Below, piece by piece: positions 8,984 to 16,895 of a DNA stretch of 64,000 nucleotides; the stretch's first letter is position 1, and every line of letters starts with the position of its first letter. The DNA is from Alkalimonas delamerensis. Its GTDB lineage: Bacteria > Pseudomonadota > Gammaproteobacteria > Enterobacterales > Alteromonadaceae. Position numbers and translations under genes: made by a program. Below the pieces are notes generated by a model. The model did not search any database. It was not told the origin of the DNA and worked only from the letters and a program-made list of their open reading frames with translations. The DNA is taken from contig NZ_JAUZVY010000001.1 in NCBI RefSeq assembly GCF_030717955.1, positions 434,001 to 498,000 of the forward strand, in the 5' to 3' direction.

Positions 8984-10395
8984 GTCAGGTGCTGGTGGCT
9001 TTGGCATTGCCGCTGCTGGCTGCTGTGCTGGCGTTATACTGGCGCCGTCAAGCTGCCTGGTTGGTTTGGCTGGCGGCCTTGCTAAACTTGCCGCTGCTGG
9101 CTGTGGCCTTGTGGCAGGTGGTCACCTCAGGCTCACAGCCGTTGTTGCTAAGCAGCATAGAAACCGAGCTGCTGCATTGGCAACTAACACCTTTAACGGC
9201 TTTGCTGATGCTGCTGGTAGCAAGCATTCATTTTCTGGTCGCCAGTTATAGTCTAAGTCAATGGCGGTTTGCCGGCTTGTCCCTTTACTTTTGGCCACTG
9301 GCTGCGCTGGTGCAGAGTCTGTTTTTTGTGTTGTTGCTGTCGGCAGATCTCTTGTTTTGGTACCTGAGTCTGGAGCTGCTGGGGTTGGTGGCAGTTGCAC
9401 TGGTGTTGCTGGGCGGGAAAAAAGCCTGGCAGGCGGCGCTGCGCTATTTGTTGTTGTCTTTGGCCGGATCGCTCTGTTTCTTGTTGGGCGTTGCACTACT
9501 TTACACCCAGTACGGCAGCTTTGCATTGAGTGAGCTGACGCTGGGTATCGTAGAGTCCTCTGCCGATCCCCGGCTGGCACTTTGGCTGATGACCCTAGGT
9601 TTGATGCTCAAAGCCGCGCTCTGGCCCCTGCACTGGTGGCTGCCTGCGGCACACCTGGTCGCACCGGCCGCCGTCAGTGCTTTGCATGCGGGCTTGATCA
9701 TCAAAGCCCCGCTTTTTCTGCTCTGGATGCTCTGGAGCCAACTGGCGACGCCAGCCATCGCTGAGGTTGGCAGTGTCTGGTTTTTGCTTACCGGCAGCCT
9801 GGCCTTGCTGGCGGGGGGCTGGTCGGCATTGCGCGCGCCTTTACCCAAGCTGATGATCGCCCATTCGACGGTCGCTCAGCTGGGTTATGGTTTATTGGCT
9901 TTAGGGCTGATGCTGTCACTGGCCGATCCGGCACTGGAACAGGCTTTTTGGCTCTTTGTCATGGCGCATGGGCTGGCAAAAGCTGCAGCCTTCCTCGCCA
10001 TTGGCGAAATGCAATTGCGCTTGGGCGGTAAGCGGCTGACGACCTTTCGTGGTGCCAGTCAAACCATGCCGCTGGCGATGTTTGCCCTGGCGGTCGCCGG
10101 TGGCAGCTTGATTGGTTTACCACCCAGTGGCGGCTTTCTGGCCAAATGGCAATTGCTGGTGCCGCTGTGGCAGCAGAGCCAGTACTGGCCTGTGCTGCTG
10201 GTGATCCTGCTCGGCACTCTGCTATCGGCCGGTTATGTGTTTCGTTTGGTGGTGCTGGCGTTTTACCGGGCACGGCCTCGTCCGGCCGGTTTTAAAGCAC
10301 CTGTATTGCCGCAATGGCTGGCGCTAATGCCTGCCTTGCTGGTGTGGGGTCTGGCGTTGTTCAGCCTTCCTTTACTGCATTGGCTCGGAGGCTAG
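8980..10395 (+). CDS. Complex I/Mrp-like antiporter subunit (NuoN/MrpD family), first of three
   Basis: A 471-residue polytopic membrane protein of the proton-conducting transporter family shared by NuoL/M/N, MrpA/D and HyfB/D/F. Key features are the membrane glutamate in LEL (E132), the lysine in GLMLKAALWPLHWWLP (K211), and the following APAAVSALHAGLIIKA segment with a second lysine. These residues line the half-channels of the family. GGAG lies 6 bases before ATG 8980, which overlaps the previous stop. A single base separates its stop from the next ATG. It probably moves H+ or Na+ in a complex with its operon partners; which ion and which direction cannot be read from sequence. Confidence 0.85.
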   Translation: MSQVLVALALPLLAAVLALYWRRQAAWLVWLAALLNLPLLAVALWQVVTSGSQPLLLSSIETELLHWQLTPLTALLMLLVASIHFLVASYSLSQWRFAGLSLYFWPLAALVQSLFFVLLLSADLLFWYLSLELLGLVAVALVLLGGKKAWQAALRYLLLSLAGSLCFLLGVALLYTQYGSFALSELTLGIVESSADPRLALWLMTLGLMLKAALWPLHWWLPAAHLVAPAAVSALHAGLIIKAPLFLLWMLWSQLATPAIAEVGSVWFLLTGSLALLAGGWSALRAPLPKLMIAHSTVAQLGYGLLALGLMLSLADPALEQAFWLFVMAHGLAKAAAFLAIGEMQLRLGGKRLTTFRGASQTMPLAMFALAVAGGSLIGLPPSGGFLAKWQLLVPLWQQSQYWPVLLVILLGTLLSAGYVFRLVVLAFYRARPRPAGFKAPVLPQWLALMPALLVWGLALFSLPLLHWLGG

Positions 10396-10396
10396 C

Positions 10397-11896
10397 ATGG
10401 ACTGGAACAGCTGGTTGCCACTCTGGGTCGTGCTCAGCTCCTTGCTGCCGGGCTTGTTGATTTTCACCCTGGCTGAAGATCGCTATGTACTTCGTACCAG
10501 TCTGAATATGGGCGGAGTCCTGCTCAAGCTGGGCTTGGTGGGCTGGATGTGGCAAGGGGTGAAGGCCGGGCAGGACTATTATTTCGAACTGCCTTTTTTA
10601 CCCGGTGCTCCCCTGGTGCTGCATGGCGATGCGCTGTCGATGCAATTTGTGTTGTTGTCGTCCGTGCTGTGGTGTGTCACCACCTTGTATGCCATTGGCT
10701 ATCTGGAAGGCTCGCCACTGCGGTCGCGCTTTTTTGGCTACTTTAACCTCTGCGTCAGCGCCACGGTCGGGCTGGCTCTTTCCGGCAATCTGGTCAGTTT
10801 TGTGTTGTTTTACGAACTGTTGACGCTGGCCACCTTTCCTTTGGTGGTGCATCGGGGCACAGCCGCCGCTTTAAAAGCCGGCCGGCGTTATCTGGCCTAT
10901 ACCCTGACAGGCGGCACCGTCTTGCTGTTTGGTGCTGCCTTGCTCCACAGCCTGATCGGTAGCCCGGTGTTTATGCCGGGAGGCTATTTGCAGCCCTTGT
11001 TGGCCGAGCACAGTGGCGTGTTAACGCTGGCTTTTGTCTTGCTGATAGCCGGGCTAGGAGTGAAAGCTGCCTTGTTGCCTTTGCATGGCTGGCTGCCAGA
11101 GGCCATGGTGGCACCGGCGCCGGTCAGTGCTTTGCTGCACGCTGTTGCTGTGGTCAAAGCCGGTGCTTTTGGCATTGTCCGGGTGGTGTACGATGTATTT
11201 GGTGTCGAGGTCATGCAGCAGCTGGATTTGGGATGGCTGTTGGTGGTGCTGGCCAGCAGCACCATTTTGTATGGCTCCTGGCGTGCCTTGCAGCAACAGG
11301 ATTTAAAGCGCCGGTTGGCGTACTCGACGGTGAGTCAGGTGTCCTATGTCACGTTAGGGGTGGCCATGCTTGGGCCTGTTGCGGCGATTGGCGGCCTGGT
11401 GCACCTAGTGCATCAGGGCGTGATGAAAATAACCCTGTTCTTTTGTGCCGGTAACTTTGCCGAGACGCTCGGGATCCACAAAATTCAGGAGCTCAATGGT
11501 GTTGGGCGGCGCATGCCACTGAGCAGTGCGGCCTTTACCCTGGGGGCAGCCGGCATGATAGGGTTACCAGCGACTGCTGGCATGCTTAGTAAATGGTATC
11601 TGGCGACTGGTGCCCTTGAGGCCGGTTACCCCTGGGTGCTCTTGGTGCTGCTTGGCTCCAGTGCCATGAATGCCATGTATTTTTTGCCTTTGCTGTACCG
11701 GATCTGGTTTTTACCGGCAGCACCCTGGCCGCAAGAGCGCGTTCTGTCCAACCGATTTGAAACACACTGGATGCTGTTGTTGCCCCCGGTGCTGACGGCC
11801 GCTTTGGTACTGCTGATGGGGCTATTGGCCGGGACCGATATCAGCCCGCTGAGCTGGAGCAAACTGATTGTTGAGCGGGAGTTTAGCTATGACTGA
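10397..11896 (+). CDS. Complex I/Mrp-like antiporter subunit (NuoM/MrpD family), second of three
   Basis: A 499-residue, roughly 14-helix membrane protein and the most canonical of the three. It carries the conserved glutamate in LFYELLTLATFPL (E140), the lysine in GLGVKAALLPLHGWLPEA (K223), and the signature APAPVSALLHAVAVVKAGAF. The block KRRLAYSTVSQVSYV, typical of NuoL/M, is also present. A CGGAGG sequence lies about 7 bases before the ATG. It overlaps the third antiporter gene by 8 bases. Family knowledge says such subunits each translocate a proton or cation; alone they are not enough, and no NADH- or hydrogen-oxidising subunit is encoded nearby. Confidence 0.88.
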   Translation: MDWNSWLPLWVVLSSLLPGLLIFTLAEDRYVLRTSLNMGGVLLKLGLVGWMWQGVKAGQDYYFELPFLPGAPLVLHGDALSMQFVLLSSVLWCVTTLYAIGYLEGSPLRSRFFGYFNLCVSATVGLALSGNLVSFVLFYELLTLATFPLVVHRGTAAALKAGRRYLAYTLTGGTVLLFGAALLHSLIGSPVFMPGGYLQPLLAEHSGVLTLAFVLLIAGLGVKAALLPLHGWLPEAMVAPAPVSALLHAVAVVKAGAFGIVRVVYDVFGVEVMQQLDLGWLLVVLASSTILYGSWRALQQQDLKRRLAYSTVSQVSYVTLGVAMLGPVAAIGGLVHLVHQGVMKITLFFCAGNFAETLGIHKIQELNGVGRRMPLSSAAFTLGAAGMIGLPATAGMLSKWYLATGALEAGYPWVLLVLLGSSAMNAMYFLPLLYRIWFLPAAPWPQERVLSNRFETHWMLLLPPVLTAALVLLMGLLAGTDISPLSWSKLIVEREFSYD

Positions 11897-13409
11897 GTGG
11901 ACGCTATGGCTTTGGCCGGGTGCCAGTTATGCGCTACCGCAGGGGCCAATGGTGTTCTGGTTCGGTTTTACCTTGTTGCTCTGGTGCTGTGCGGCGCTAT
12001 ACAGCATGCAAACCATCCAAAGCCGGAAAAGGTTGTACTGGATCAGTTTTGTTCTGGCGATGCTCGGCAACCTGCAGCTGCTGCTGGCGCAGGATGTGTT
12101 GGGGTTTTACCTTGGGTTTGCGCTCATGAGTTTGTCGGCCTATGGGCTGGTGATCCATCGTGGCGATAAAACGGCCCGGCAGGCCGGGCGACTCTATTTA
12201 CAACTGGCAATCCTTGGTGAATTGCTGCTGTTTGCGGGCTTGTTGCTCCGGGTGGATGCGGCTGAGGGGGCATTGCTGATTGCCAATCTGCAAACCATTG
12301 AGCTTACCCCGCTAACTCTGACCTTGTTGCTGTTGGGCCTGGGCTTAAAAGCTGGCTTTTTCCCGCTGCACATCTGGTTGCCGTTGGCACATCCGGCGGC
12401 TCCGGTCCCCGCCAGTGCGGTGTTGTCCGGCGCTATGATCAAAGCGGGCTTGTTGGGCTTGTGGCAGTTTTTGCCGGCTCAGGATCCGCTGCTCGTATCC
12501 TGGTTGCCGGGCTTGGCATTGCTGGCGTTGGGCTCTGCATTGTTTGGCGCTCTGATCGCCTTGCTGCATCAGAGCAGCAAGGTGGTGCTGGCGTACTCGT
12601 CGGTCAGTCAGATGGGCTATATGCTGTTGGCGCTGGTGCTGTATTGGGCCAGCCCGCTTGAGCTGCAAACGGCTGCTGCCTGGCTGCTGGTTGGGTATTG
12701 CTGCCATCATGCTTTGCTGAAATCGGCGTTGTTTCTGGCTGCTGGCTCTGTCAATCACTACCGTTTATCCTCCTGGCATGGTGCCTTGCTGCTTTGGCCA
12801 CTGTTAAGCCTGGTAGCGCTACCGCTCAGCTCTGGTGCCATGGTGAAATATGGCTTGAAGCAAGGGGTGTCCGAAAGCAGCTTACCTGCTTTACCGCTGC
12901 TCGATGCACTGCTTGCTTTCGGTGCTTTGTGCACCGCCTTGCTGGCGCTTCACTGGTTGCGTCTGGCCAAAGCACAGTGGCAGCTGCCGGGGCCTTCGCT
13001 GCCAGGGACAGCCAGCCTGGCCTGGGGGATCCTGGTGCTGGCTTCGCTCAGCATGCCAGGCTGGTTCGCTGCTTTGCGGCCGCAGTGGTTGGCCAGTTTG
13101 AGTTTTAGCGCGGTGCTGGCGGCGCTCTGGCCGGTTGCCTTGGCGCTGTTGCTGCACTGGGGCTGGCAACGCAGCGGTTGGCAACTAGCGGCCGCCTGGC
13201 AACAGCCCAGAAGTCCGGCCCTTGGTTGGTCTTTGTGGCTAAAAGCAGGTTATCAAAGCAGAAGTCGTGCACTACCTGAGCTCAGATTGCCAGCCTGGCG
13301 GCAGAGTGAGCGCTGGCTCAATCGCCGTTTGGCAACAGAGTCTTTGCTGCCTGGGGTCTGTGCACTGCTGCTCAGTTTGCTGTTGTTGCTGTGGCTGCTG
13401 AGTGGCTGA
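11889..13409 (+). CDS. Complex I/Mrp-like antiporter subunit, third of three, lacking the TM5 glutamate
   Basis: A 506-residue membrane protein of the NuoL/M/N-MrpA/D family. The lysines are kept (GLGLKAGFFPLHIWLPLAH, K154; MIKAG later) and so is KVVLAYSSVSQMGYM. At the position of the conserved membrane glutamate the sequence reads FYLGFALMSL, with alanine (A78) where its neighbour has E140. The C-terminus has about 60 extra residues: a polar, basic, helical stretch (LPAWRQSERWLNRRLA) followed by one last transmembrane helix, reminiscent of the lateral helix and final anchor of NuoL. ATG 11889 overlaps the preceding gene. It ends the operon; hemJ is convergent 23 bases further on. No obvious terminator separates them. 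Confidence 0.83.
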   Translation: MTEWTLWLWPGASYALPQGPMVFWFGFTLLLWCCAALYSMQTIQSRKRLYWISFVLAMLGNLQLLLAQDVLGFYLGFALMSLSAYGLVIHRGDKTARQAGRLYLQLAILGELLLFAGLLLRVDAAEGALLIANLQTIELTPLTLTLLLLGLGLKAGFFPLHIWLPLAHPAAPVPASAVLSGAMIKAGLLGLWQFLPAQDPLLVSWLPGLALLALGSALFGALIALLHQSSKVVLAYSSVSQMGYMLLALVLYWASPLELQTAAAWLLVGYCCHHALLKSALFLAAGSVNHYRLSSWHGALLLWPLLSLVALPLSSGAMVKYGLKQGVSESSLPALPLLDALLAFGALCTALLALHWLRLAKAQWQLPGPSLPGTASLAWGILVLASLSMPGWFAALRPQWLASLSFSAVLAALWPVALALLLHWGWQRSGWQLAAAWQQPRSPALGWSLWLKAGYQSRSRALPELRLPAWRQSERWLNRRLATESLLPGVCALLLSLLLLLWLLSG

Positions 13410-13432
13410 GCCGCTGTTTTAAAACCAGCCAC

Positions 13433-13861
13433 TCAGGGTTTGAGCACTGCCAGCAAGATGGTGGCAAACAAAATCAGCACTGGCAGCTCATTGAACCAAC
13501 GGTAAAAACGGCCACTGCGGCAATTTTTATCGGCTTTAAAGTCGGCCAGCAGCTTAAAGCAATAGCCGTGGTAGCCGTACAACAAGACTACCAACAGCAG
13601 TTTATAATGCAGCCAGCGGCTGGCACGAAACCAGTCCATGCCGTATGCCTGGATCAGAAGTAGGCCGAACACCAGCGTCAGAATGGCAAAGGGGGTTACA
13701 AAGAACAATAAGCGACGCTCCATCACTTTGAATTGTGCCTGAATCTCCGGGTTGCTGGTTTCTGCGTGGTAGACAAAAAGTCTTGGCAAGTAAAAAATGC
13801 CGGCAAACCAGGCCACCATAAAAATCAGATGCAAGGCTTTGTAGAGCAATACCAGGGTCAT
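13433..13861 (-). CDS. hemJ: Protoporphyrinogen IX oxidase HemJ
   Basis: A 142-residue membrane protein of the HemJ (UPF0093) family, which oxidises protoporphyrinogen IX to protoporphyrin IX late in heme synthesis. The start YKALHLIFMVAWFAGIFYLPRLFVYH, with its conserved histidine and the FYLPRLFVYH block, is diagnostic; RWLHYKLLLV and the F-x-RWFNELPVL end also fit. Four hydrophobic helices are predicted. ATG 13861 overlaps the TGA of the upstream clc gene (ATGA), so the two are translated together. With hemL 7 kb away, two steps of heme synthesis flank the antiporter operon, but nothing shows that they are functionally linked to it. Confidence 0.9.
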   Translation of the reverse strand: MTLVLLYKALHLIFMVAWFAGIFYLPRLFVYHAETSNPEIQAQFKVMERRLLFFVTPFAILTLVFGLLLIQAYGMDWFRASRWLHYKLLLVVLLYGYHGYCFKLLADFKADKNCRSGRFYRWFNELPVLILFATILLAVLKP

Positions 13862-15588
13862 AGCAGGTTATTCTCCTTTACCAATAAAGTTTGCACCTGA
13901 TCCCAACGAACCAATCCCGCTGGCTCAGGCACACCAAGATCCTCATCTAAAATGCAAACCGCGCCTTCCCGGCTTGTTTCCAGCAGCTGATAGACTTCTG
14001 CCATGGTCGCTTGTGGTGTGAGCAGAGGCACCGGCAAATAGCGCAAGGCACTGCCATCACTGACCGACAGACTGACATCGTAACTGACCAGTTGATAGAC
14101 AGGCCCATCTTCGCCTTCGCTTTTCAGCAGCAGGAGTTCATCGGCAGCCAGTTGATCCAGCGCTTGCCGGATGCTGGTTTCATCGCTTTGCAGCAGCAAA
14201 TGATAGCGATGATCCAGCTGGGCCAGCACCCCGACTTTTTGCAGCACATCGAGGGCGGGCGATACCTTGTAGGGCAGCTGCATAAAATCCAGCTGCATTA
14301 AAAACAGGGACTTGGTATGACAGAATTGCACACCTGTAACATAAGCGGTGGCAATGACCAGCATGGCTGGCAGGATAATGTCCGGATTGGAAGCCAGCTC
14401 CATCACTGCCACCAGAGCGGCCAGTGGTGCATGCAGGCAAGCCGCCATTAAACCGGCCATCCCCAGCACTGCGTAGGTGCCGGCATGCTCGCTGTGGCCA
14501 TGCAACAAGCCGGGGACGAGTGCCAGCAAGGTGCCAAAGATGATGCCAATGCCAAAAATAGGCCCTACCACACCGCCCGGAACACCCAGGCCCAGTGCCA
14601 CCAGCGTCAGCACCATTTTGCCGATGAAAAGCGCCAGCAGCAGTTGCACATCGGTGGGGGCCTCGACCGCGTATTGAATGGCGCCTGTTTCTGCCCCCAT
14701 GGCTTGCGGGATCAGCATGCCAATAGCGGCGGTAATGGCTGCCGCCAGCAGCAACCGGATTGGTAAGGGCCAGTTTTTAAAGGTGCGTATAATACGCATC
14801 ATGTTGGTATTAAATACAAAAGCAACCATGCCAATCAGCACACCGCACAGGATCAGGTAGGGGAAGTGCCAACCCGGTAAGGTGGTGATCTGCAGGATGG
14901 CCAGCTCCCGCTCCATGCCAAAGACCAGACGGGTGACCAAAGCACCGACCACAGCCGCCAGCATCACCGGAATAAAAATATGAATACGGTATTCGCGCAG
15001 CACCACTTCCATTACAAAAATCACTGCGGCCAAAGGGGTGTTGAACGAGGCGGCGATGCCAGCAGCTATGCCACAGCCAACCAGAGTGCGAACGCTGTTG
15101 TAGGGCAGCTTGAGCTTTTTGCCAACAAAACTGGCGCCGTAGGCACCCAGATGCACCGATGGCCCTTCGCGCCCAACCGAAAAACCACTGGCCAGTGCCG
15201 CAACACCCCCGAAAAACTGGTTGAAGGTATTGCGAAAGGGCATCATGCCGTAGCTGGTTTTAATGCGATGGATGACAAAGGGGATCCCGAGCCGGTAGTG
15301 CTTGTAGCCTGTTAGCAGGGCGATTAGGCCAATGCAAAAAGCGCCGGCGAAGGGCAGTAGCCAGCGAACCTCCGGCAAGGCGGTGGCAAAATCATCAAAC
15401 TTATCCAGATAAAAGCTTTGTAAGGCCAGGATTGCCAGCCGAAACAGAATAATCAGGATGGCTGCCAGCAGGCCACCCAAAGCGCCCAGAATACAGAGCT
15501 GCAGTGAGGTTTGGGGGAAGGCAAGCTGCTTGCGTAAACCCGGCAGTGCCAGCTGCAGCCGCTGCCAGCTTTCGGACCAGAATTTCAT
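13858..15588 (-). CDS. CLC-family chloride channel/transporter with degenerate C-terminal CBS-like region
   Basis: A 576-residue CLC protein. The gating-glutamate motif GREGPSVHLG (E141) is intact. The selectivity-filter motif is altered: RLGIP replaces GSGIP. GVPGGVVGPIF corresponds to the GxFxP-type motif. At the internal proton-glutamate site of E. coli ClcA (E203) this protein has valine: IFVMEVVLREY has E194 matching E202 but V195 matching E203. Valine there is typical of chloride channels rather than of Cl-/H+ antiporters. Residues about 435-576 look like a worn CBS pair. The gene is coupled to hemJ by ATGA. CLC membership is sure; channel versus transporter is inference. Confidence 0.9.
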   Translation of the reverse strand: MKFWSESWQRLQLALPGLRKQLAFPQTSLQLCILGALGGLLAAILIILFRLAILALQSFYLDKFDDFATALPEVRWLLPFAGAFCIGLIALLTGYKHYRLGIPFVIHRIKTSYGMMPFRNTFNQFFGGVAALASGFSVGREGPSVHLGAYGASFVGKKLKLPYNSVRTLVGCGIAAGIAASFNTPLAAVIFVMEVVLREYRIHIFIPVMLAAVVGALVTRLVFGMERELAILQITTLPGWHFPYLILCGVLIGMVAFVFNTNMMRIIRTFKNWPLPIRLLLAAAITAAIGMLIPQAMGAETGAIQYAVEAPTDVQLLLALFIGKMVLTLVALGLGVPGGVVGPIFGIGIIFGTLLALVPGLLHGHSEHAGTYAVLGMAGLMAACLHAPLAALVAVMELASNPDIILPAMLVIATAYVTGVQFCHTKSLFLMQLDFMQLPYKVSPALDVLQKVGVLAQLDHRYHLLLQSDETSIRQALDQLAADELLLLKSEGEDGPVYQLVSYDVSLSVSDGSALRYLPVPLLTPQATMAEVYQLLETSREGAVCILDEDLGVPEPAGLVRWDQVQTLLVKENNLL

Positions 15589-15674
15589 GAGGCGCTGCTG
15601 TCAGTAAGGAATGTCTATAGTGTAACAGACTGCTGTAAAAGCATAAATTTTTTCATTATCACCCTGCGCCGGTA

Positions 15675-15699
15675 ATACTTGAATAAAATAGTCAGGTAT
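15675..15699 (+). promoter_or_regulatory. Type 1 IscR binding site upstream of erpA
   Basis: Twenty-four of 25 positions fit the E. coli type 1 IscR consensus (ATASYYGACTRWWWYAGTCRRSTAT, recalled from the literature); the single mismatch is A for C at the ninth base. The site covers the -35 box of the erpA promoter, so [2Fe-2S]-IscR should repress erpA when clusters are plentiful. Confidence 0.85.
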
Positions 15700-15707
15700 T
15701 GGATAAT
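15679..15707 (+). promoter_or_regulatory. erpA promoter
   Basis: TTGAAT (15679-15684) and GATAAT (15702-15707) are spaced by 17 bases. The predicted start near 15714 gives a short leader before the TAGGAG ribosome-binding site and ATG 15736. The IscR operator overlaps the -35 box. Confidence 0.75.
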
Positions 15708-15735
15708 TTGCCGGTCGATAGTGTTAGGAGTTTCT

Positions 15736-16077
15736 ATGTCCGATTTTCAGGTGCCGCTCGAATTTACCGATGCTGCCGCACAAAAAGTACTGGCTTTGGT
15801 GACCGAAGAAGAGAATCCGGCGCTGAAATTGCGTGTCTACATCACCGGTGGCGGCTGCTCTGGCTTTCAGTATGGATTTACCTTCGATGAAAAAATCAAT
15901 GAGGGTGACTTTGTGCTGGAAAAACAGGGCGTCAGCATGGTGGTGGACCCAATGAGCCTGCAATATTTAATGGGCGGTACCGTCGATTACAGCGAGGGCT
16001 TGCAGGGCAGTCGATTTGTCATCAACAACCCCAACGCAACCACCACCTGCGGTTGTGGCTCATCGTTCTCTGTCTAG
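15736..16077 (+). CDS. erpA: A-type iron-sulfur cluster insertion protein ErpA
   Basis: A 113-residue A-type carrier that delivers Fe-S clusters to apo-targets such as IspG and respiratory enzymes. The three cluster cysteines are present: GGGCSGFQYGF and the C-terminal TCGCGSSFSV. Length equals that of E. coli ErpA. ATG 15736 is preceded by TAGGAG at good spacing, so the upstream in-frame start is not used. The IscR-type operator at 15675-15699 indicates regulation by cellular Fe-S status, as in enterobacteria. Downstream, a small membrane protein gene is convergent. Confidence 0.97.
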   Translation: MSDFQVPLEFTDAAAQKVLALVTEEENPALKLRVYITGGGCSGFQYGFTFDEKINEGDFVLEKQGVSMVVDPMSLQYLMGGTVDYSEGLQGSRFVINNPNATTTCGCGSSFSV

Positions 16078-16090
16078 AGTCGGGACAGTT

Positions 16091-16264
16091 TTAACGCTGA
16101 GTCAACCAGATAATGCCAGCCAGCAAGGCGCCAATCACCAGATTAAACACCGCAATGTAAATAAAGCCTTTTTGCCCTTGCTTCAGGCTAAGCCCCTGCG
16201 TTTGAAGAAACCAGAACCAGGCGGCAAACATCAGCAAAGGCAACAAAAATATCAGCCGTATCAT
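16091..16264 (-). CDS. Small two-helix membrane protein, conserved-looking hypothetical
   Basis: A 57-residue protein, MIRLIFLLPLLMFAAWFWFL at its N-terminus, then a short polar loop (QGLSLKQGQKG) and a second helix ending IIWLTQR. Two transmembrane helices with a positively charged loop are predicted. A GTGAGG ribosome-binding site stands about 6 bases before the ATG on the minus strand. The length, the ribosome-binding site and the clean membrane pattern argue for a real gene despite its size. It is convergent with erpA, 13 bases apart. Function unknown. Confidence 0.65.
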   Translation of the reverse strand: MIRLIFLLPLLMFAAWFWFLQTQGLSLKQGQKGFIYIAVFNLVIGALLAGIIWLTQR

Positions 16265-16563
16265 CCGGACCTCACTGCAACTAAGTTGTTGTCAGTATAG
16301 AAGAATAAACTATGGTTGACGACCCGGTCCTGTAACTTACTTGTGTTAATCTTTTGTTTTCCCTATTTTCGCTCCTAGTTTCTCTTGCCCGACCTGTCAA
16401 GCTTGATTTGTATTTTTAACGCCGATTGCTGTACGCCTGTCGCATCCTATGTTTTAATGAGGCTGTTTCATGTGGTTTCGGCTCGACCAACTGCATGAAT
16501 CAGGGCAAATAAAATGTAAACTGAATAATAAAAGCGTAGCAAAACGCTGGGAGTACAACATAA
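16265..16563. other. Divergent intergenic region
   Basis: About 300 bases between the small membrane protein and the XRE regulator. It is AT-rich and must hold divergent promoters. GGGAG at 16550-16554 is the ribosome-binding site for the regulator. I see no RNA gene or clear operator. Confidence 0.5.
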
Positions 16564-16803
16564 ATGAAAGGTGGTAAAAGCGTTATCTCAGAAGAGAATA
16601 AACGACTTTGTGTGTGGCTGAAGCGTCAGCGCCAGGAAAAAGGACACACCATGCGCAGCTTGTCTGAACTATTGGGCACGCCACACTCCTTCATTGGTAA
16701 AGTAGAAAACCAGGAACGTCGGCTGGATGTGGTGGAGTTTATCCGCTACTGTCAGGCACTGGACGTGGACCCGACCGAAGGCTTAAAGCAAGCCCTCAAT
16801 TAA
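16564..16803 (+). CDS. XRE-family helix-turn-helix regulator, single domain
   Basis: A 79-residue protein made of one Cro/CI-type helix-turn-helix: LKRQRQEKGHTMRSLSELLG, then HSFIGKVENQERRLDVVEFIRYCQALDVDP. The helix 2-turn-helix 3 pair and the VENQER start of helix 4 are typical of small XRE repressors. GGGAG precedes the ATG by 9 bases. A strong bidirectional terminator follows, so it is a single-gene unit. Targets are unknown; autoregulation is common in this family. It resembles chromosomal stand-alone regulators, not a toxin-antitoxin pair, since no partner gene is adjacent on its strand. Confidence 0.85.
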   Translation: MKGGKSVISEENKRLCVWLKRQRQEKGHTMRSLSELLGTPHSFIGKVENQERRLDVVEFIRYCQALDVDPTEGLKQALN

Positions 16804-16815
16804 TGGACTTCCTTT

Positions 16816-16848
16816 AAAAAGGGATGCCTGAAACGGCATCCCTTTTTT
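16816..16848. terminator. Bidirectional rho-independent terminator
   Basis: Stem AAAAAGGGATGCC / GGCATCCCTTTTT with loop TGAAAC, flanked by A and T runs on either side, so it can serve both the XRE gene and the convergent ampG. Confidence 0.9.
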
Positions 16849-16895
16849 ATATACTTAAGTAACTCGCATCTTGAAGTTACTTGGGTATGTCACTG

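Noticed and set aside
16564..16803. Toxin-antitoxin antitoxin for the XRE protein.
   Set aside because: There is no small partner gene on the same strand; the next gene is ampG on the opposite strand after a terminator.
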